9,874 nt of DNA. Origin: Acidobacteriaceae bacterium (GTDB lineage: Bacteria > Acidobacteriota > Terriglobia > Terriglobales > Acidobacteriaceae). The notes beneath the pieces were generated by a model. It was given only the letters and a program-made list of their open reading frames with translations, was not told the origin of the DNA and made no database searches. Shown here piece by piece: positions 5,691 through 9,874 of the stretch (positions are counted from its first letter, which is position 1; each line of letters opens with the position of its first letter). The stretch is from assembly GCA_027307295.1 (NCBI GenBank), contig DAHUXF010000078.1:1-9874 (forward strand), given 5' to 3'. A program made the translations under genes and the position numbers.

Positions 5691-6049
5691 TGTCTGGAGA
5701 CCTGGCGACAATCGGGAGTGACGAGCTGAAACAAAAGCTCGAAAGCAAAGACTATTTCTTTCTGGTTGAAACCCTGCCCGTTGAGTATTACAACCACACG
5801 CACCTTCCCGGGGCCCTCAGCCTTCCGTTGGACAAGGTGCGCGCACTGGCTTCCACAATGCTGCCGGAAAAGACAGCCGACATTGTGGTCTACTGCGCCG
5901 ATCCCACGTGAGATGTCTCAGAGAAAGCCGCCCGTGAACTGGCGGCCATGGGATATACGCGCGTGCGTGATTACACCGGCGGGAAAAAGGACTGGCTGGA
6001 GGCCGGCCTGCCGGTGGAGGGCAGGGGCAGGCAACACAGAACAGGTTGA
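5690..6049 (+). CDS. Rhodanese-domain sulfurtransferase with in-frame TGA at codon 74 (candidate selenoprotein; otherwise a nonsense-mutated gene)
   Basis: Translating through the TGA at 5909-5911 gives a complete single-domain rhodanese of 119 residues. It has an N-terminal strand/helix (ATIGSDELKQKLESK), the FFLVETLP strand, HLPGALSLP (38-46), the strand DIVVYC ending in the expected catalytic Cys69, then A-D-P-T-[UGA], then VSEKAARELAAMGYTRV, DYTGGKKDWLEAGLPVEG and a TGA stop at 6047. Rhodaneses move sulfane sulfur through a Cys persulfide. As I recall, many relatives have a second Cys five residues after the first (YC-x4-C-x2-S-x2-AA); the TGA occupies exactly that place. The 45 codons after the TGA stay in frame and match the fold. 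A SECIS-like hairpin starts two bases after the TGA. If the TGA is a true stop, the 73-residue product lacks the C-terminal third and would not fold. AAGGGAG lies 8 nt before the ATG. Confidence 0.8.
5913..5956 (+). promoter_or_regulatory. Candidate bacterial SECIS-like hairpin after the in-frame UGA
   Basis: Lower stem: AUGUCUCA (5913-5920) with UGGGAUAU (5949-5956), eight consecutive pairs of which two are G-U. Internal loop: GAGAAA against CA. Upper stem: GCCGCC (5927-5932) with GGCGGC (5941-5946). Apical loop: CGUGAACU, with G as its second base. The loop begins 21 nt after the UGA. As I recall the bacterial SECIS model, it asks for a G in the first two loop positions and roughly 16-37 nt of spacing, and both hold. 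The GC upper stem could also arise by chance from the Ala-Ala...Ala-Ala codons it encodes. Confidence 0.5.
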
Positions 6050-6113
6050 ATTCTTACCATCTGCCGGGAAATACCCACAGCATCATGGAGATAGCACAAC
6101 CGCCAGAGCTGTT

Positions 6114-6821
6114 CTACCGAACGGTGCGAAAGGACTCCTGTTCCCCAACGGCGCTGTCTTTTGCATGATGGTCCGCTTCCGGCTCACGGGGACGGAGAAA
6201 GGTGTTCAACCATACAATGATCGCGATAAGAAAGGCCACGGGCGGGGCATATTGGCTGAATGTCCTGTACTTTGTTCCAAAGACATAGCGGAGACCAAAA
6301 GCCATCAGGTCTCCCACGGCTGAAATAGCGAATCCCTGGATGATGCCAAAAGCATAACTGCGCCAGCGAATGCCCAGAACGATCATCAGAATATAAAACA
6401 GGCAAAACAGTCCAAGCTCAATATAGCTGGCGGTCACCGCAAAAGAGTAGACATGCCCCCGTATGCCGGGTTGCAGCGGAGGGTAAAGGATGGTGATGCT
6501 GACCGACGCCGCCAGAATCAGGACCGTGGCCCCTGGAAACACCAGCCAAAACCAGCGAAAAAGATCATAGAAGGGCCGGAACACTTTGCGAAACACTTCC
6601 TGCAGGGCAAGCAGGGAGAGGGCCGCATAAACAACCTGGCTCAACCAATACAGATTGAAGTAGAGTTGGCTGCTGGTGCCCAGCAGCGTGATCGCGATGG
6701 AATCCACGATGGAAAAAAGTATGTAGGCGTAAAAGAAAGGGTATTCGTTATGGAGCTTGCGCTGGACTAAGACTGCCACAAGTAACACTGACAGAATGTT
6801 CGCTATGACGAATACAACCAC
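6114..6821 (-). CDS. Seven-TM integral membrane protein, unknown function
   Basis: No named family recognised. The 235-residue protein has about seven hydrophobic helices (near residues 1-20, 28-48, 54-76, 90-113, 125-151, 155-179 and 191-209) and a charged C-terminal tail of about 25 residues (RPREPEADHHAKDS...), so the N-terminus is probably outside and the tail inside. Basic residues cluster in loops after helices 1 and 3 (QRKLH, FRKVFRP). The layout resembles the 7-TM sensor halves of some bacterial signalling proteins but without an output domain; this is only a resemblance. The start is GTG at 6821, supported by AGGGGG seven nt upstream. The gene follows the transporter gene on the same strand after 110 bp and converges with the rhodanese gene. 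Confidence 0.8.
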   Translation of the reverse strand: MVVFVIANILSVLLVAVLVQRKLHNEYPFFYAYILFSIVDSIAITLLGTSSQLYFNLYWLSQVVYAALSLLALQEVFRKVFRPFYDLFRWFWLVFPGATVLILAASVSITILYPPLQPGIRGHVYSFAVTASYIELGLFCLFYILMIVLGIRWRSYAFGIIQGFAISAVGDLMAFGLRYVFGTKYRTFSQYAPPVAFLIAIIVWLNTFLRPREPEADHHAKDSAVGEQESFRTVR

Positions 6822-6857
6822 GCGCGATCCCCCTGGAGTATCCGGCAGCTAGTTTAT

Positions 6858-6928
6858 TCCTGCGCGTTGCCAGGAGCAATGTCTTAGGGCTTTTTAGAGT
6901 GAAATAGTTGCTCTATGTTGGCGCAGGA
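6858..6928 (-). promoter_or_regulatory. Nested inverted repeats in the spacer between two membrane-protein genes
   Basis: Outer arms TCCTGCGC (6858-6865) and GCGCAGGA (6921-6928) pair perfectly over 8 bp. Inner arms GAGCAA (6874-6879) and TTGCTC (6908-6913) pair over 6 bp. They are separated by similar-sized internal loops (8 and 7 nt) and enclose a 28-nt AU-rich loop. In the transcript the structure begins 3 nt after the transporter stop and ends 36 nt before the GTG of the 7-TM gene, so it could be an intercistronic processing, stability or leader element. No T run follows, which argues against a plain terminator. Confidence 0.5.
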
Positions 6929-6931
6929 TGC

Positions 6932-8353
6932 TCAGAGCTTGCCCAACATCTTCCAATAGCCAACAGCCAGCGCAAGAGCCACGAGCGCGGTCAGTCCATA
7001 GACGGTTGCCAGGCGAACACGCTGGCCGGCGGTAAAGCCCTGGCCTTCAGTGATGTTTTCACCCATGGCCATCCATATGTTCTGGTAGGACGCCCAGAAA
7101 GGAATGGCAGTGATCAGGATGGCCGCCATGGTCACCAGCGGTGCAATGCCCGCTTTGGCCGCAACGTCCACCACAGGCAGAAAGACCATGGGAATGGCCA
7201 GCACGCCAGAGGGGTCGAGAAATCTGGCCAGATACATTACCAGCCCAATTACCACCAGAAAAATCAAAGCGCTCCCCGCCAGTTGGGTGACTGAAGGCAG
7301 CACCTGTCCGGCCAGCCAGTCCGTGACTTTGTATTCCTGCACCACGGATGCCAGGCTGAAGACGCCGCCCATGAACAGCACCAGCGGCCATGAGATTCCG
7401 GTGCTGATATCTTTGTCGCGCACAATGCCACACAGCGCAAGCACTGATAGTCCAAACATTCCTGGCAAAAATGATGGCAGATGGTGGTAGCGGTCCGTGG
7501 CCCAGAATGCAATGGAAGCCAGCACTACGGCGGCGGTGATCCATTCACCGCGCGAGATCCTGCCCAAAGCTTGCAGGCGCTGGCGGCCAAAGCTGGCGCT
7601 CACGTTCAACGGAGCTTCCGGCGGGAGCGCCAGCCGGTTCAGAAAAATCAGCGCTACGCAGATGGCCAGCACGGGCGCCGTAAGGACCTGCGCGTAACTG
7701 AGCCAGGAGATAGGCAACTGGCGGGCGTGGAAGAGCTGGTCCACTACCGGGCCGAACAACGAACCATAAAGGAAGGCGCAGCCAGGAAAGACCGCCATCT
7801 CCACACAGGTAATCATAATCAGCGCTGAGCCGCGGCTGCGCGGCGCCAGGCCCACGGACTGAACCAGGGCCCAGGCGATAGGCACCATGATGGCGGTGCG
7901 TACGGTCATGGAGGGAATTCCCAGCGCCAGCACCGTCCCGATCACTAGGAACGCAGACATCACGCCGGTATAAGTTCCGGGAAACAGCGAGAGCACGTAA
8001 TACGACATGCGCTGCGCCAGCCCGGTCTGCTGCATGGCAAAGCCATAGAAGAGAACGCAGACCAGCACCCAGAAGCCGCCGCTGGAAAATCCGCTGAAGA
8101 CAGAAGGCGGACGCACCCCCGCAAGCAGCATCAGCCCCATCATCAGCACGGAGACAATGCCGGGATTGATGACCTGAAAGACCCACAGCACCACCGTAAA
8201 TCCCGTGATCTGCAGGATGAGCCGCGCCGGAGCGGTCAGTTCATGAGTGAGAGGAATAAAGTGCAGGGCCAACCCGAACGCAACAGCCAGCGCCAAGCCC
8301 CCAGGTTTGAACTTGTTTTGTGCTGCGGATTGAGTTGCAGTGGCCGTGGACAT
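6932..8353 (-). CDS. SLC13/DASS-type anion transporter, divergent
   Basis: A 473-residue inner-membrane transporter with about 11-12 hydrophobic helices. It resembles divalent anion:Na+ symporters (citrate/succinate/sulfate permeases): an early block FSSGGFWVLVCVLFYGFAM with TGLAQRMSYYVL (89-121), and a second-half block ISWPLVLFMGGVFSLASVV with TDWLA (320-348). The family's Asn-containing SNT substrate/sodium motifs are altered: the first repeat reads GIPSMTVRTAIMVPI (145-159) and the second area is FLDPSGVLAIPMVFLP (378-393). Substrate and ion coupling therefore cannot be predicted. The N-terminus (MSTATATQSAAQNKFKPG) is cytoplasmic and low in complexity. AAAAGG about 8-9 nt upstream of the ATG at 8353 fits a ribosome site. 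A 7-TM gene lies downstream on the same strand and may be cotranscribed. Confidence 0.8.
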   Translation of the reverse strand: MSTATATQSAAQNKFKPGGLALAVAFGLALHFIPLTHELTAPARLILQITGFTVVLWVFQVINPGIVSVLMMGLMLLAGVRPPSVFSGFSSGGFWVLVCVLFYGFAMQQTGLAQRMSYYVLSLFPGTYTGVMSAFLVIGTVLALGIPSMTVRTAIMVPIAWALVQSVGLAPRSRGSALIMITCVEMAVFPGCAFLYGSLFGPVVDQLFHARQLPISWLSYAQVLTAPVLAICVALIFLNRLALPPEAPLNVSASFGRQRLQALGRISRGEWITAAVVLASIAFWATDRYHHLPSFLPGMFGLSVLALCGIVRDKDISTGISWPLVLFMGGVFSLASVVQEYKVTDWLAGQVLPSVTQLAGSALIFLVVIGLVMYLARFLDPSGVLAIPMVFLPVVDVAAKAGIAPLVTMAAILITAIPFWASYQNIWMAMGENITEGQGFTAGQRVRLATVYGLTALVALALAVGYWKMLGKL

Positions 8354-8746
8354 TTAGGCGCCTTTTCAGCTGAACGTATGCAGAACGTGGAAAACGGCAG
8401 TACAGTCTACGATATGCGGCCTTGGATGGGTGCTTTTGCCTTAACCCTATGGTTCTACGCGATAATTTCTCCATTTTTGCTATGGAAGCTTTACGAAACC
8501 CCGGCAGCCGCTCCGCATCTATATATATCAGGGAAAATAGAGGGAAATTCACAGGCTCACGGGGCTGATATCTTCTTTGTTTCGCGGCAGGTGCATCGGT
8601 TGGGGGCGCTTTCCTTGCGGGTCAGACTGTGTTAACCTTAGTACTCTCGGGACGTGCGCGCATTCCAAACCTAATTTCCCGCCGATATTCTTAAGTGGAT
8701 ACGAGCGTACAGCCCCGTATTGTCACGAAAAAAATGAGGTCGTGGT
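8354..8746. other. Divergent intergenic region between the transporter and rpoD
   Basis: About 390 bp with no convincing gene. It must hold promoters for both flanking genes, but I see only a weak pair for rpoD (TTCCAA at 8663, TATTCT at 8686, 17-bp spacer). A TATATATAT run lies near 8519. A plus-strand ORF from the ATG at 8414 to 8635 (73 aa) starts with a hydrophobic helix (MGAFALTLWFYAIISPFLLW), but it has no ribosome site and an unstructured tail, so I do not call it. Confidence 0.4.

Positions 8747-9874
<1,128 letters not shown>

Noticed and set aside
5766..6323. Plus-strand 185-aa ORF overlapping the rhodanese gene in another frame
   Set aside because: It bridges the in-frame TGA region but its protein is Arg/Pro-rich with no domain, while the rhodanese frame matches the family on both sides of the TGA. 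A frameshift explanation is therefore not needed.
8414..8635. Plus-strand 73-codon ORF with one hydrophobic helix in the rpoD upstream region
   Set aside because: There is no ribosome site, the tail after the helix is not protein-like, and the region is expected to hold two promoters. It is worth a conservation check but not a call.

Overview
The window looks like chromosomal DNA of a moderately GC-rich soil-type bacterium, most likely an acidobacterium. This is an inference from three things: the style of the encoded proteins (a long primary sigma factor with an insert of about 200 residues, a LolA-like protein behind a small one-TM protein, a zf-HC2-like membrane protein, a 7-TM protein of unknown family), the seryl-tRNA synthetase, and the intergenic repeat families built on 'CACGGAT' and 'CACGGAG' units. 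No database search was possible.

Left part (1-2502, all minus strand): seryl-tRNA synthetase (serS), then a 120-residue one-TM protein of unknown function, then a LolA-like periplasmic lipoprotein carrier cut by the window edge. Middle part (2503-5690): a repeat-bearing spacer with a 48-residue hydrophobic plus-strand ORF; a class 1B dihydroorotate dehydrogenase (pyrD); a second repeat-rich spacer of about 220 bp; then, on the minus strand, a YycJ/WalJ-type metallo-beta-lactamase-fold hydrolase followed by a small membrane protein with an H-x3-C-x2-C zinc motif. Right part (5690-9874): a plus-strand rhodanese-domain gene; two minus-strand membrane protein genes (a divergent SLC13/DASS-type transporter, then a 7-TM protein) separated by a structured spacer; and the first 376 codons of the primary sigma factor (rpoD) running off the right edge.

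The most interesting object is the rhodanese gene at 5690-6049. An in-frame TGA (codon 74) lies where I recall relatives having a second cysteine (C-x4-C). Downstream the same frame continues for 45 codons and completes the rhodanese fold. Directly after the TGA the RNA can form a two-part hairpin (8-bp lower stem, 6-bp GC upper stem, 8-nt apical loop with G at its second position), resembling a bacterial SECIS element. It is therefore a candidate selenocysteine (or UGA-decoded cysteine) rhodanese with a C-x4-U pair; a recent nonsense mutation or a sequencing error is the competing explanation.

Other points are a 16-bp duplicated -10/ribosome-binding-site region before that gene, nested inverted repeats between the two membrane genes, a perfect 16-bp palindrome across the end of the MBL gene, a 15-bp minisatellite inside the LolA-like gene, and possibly leaderless starts for pyrD and the one-TM gene. 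I found no rRNA, tRNA, CRISPR, IS element or transposase.
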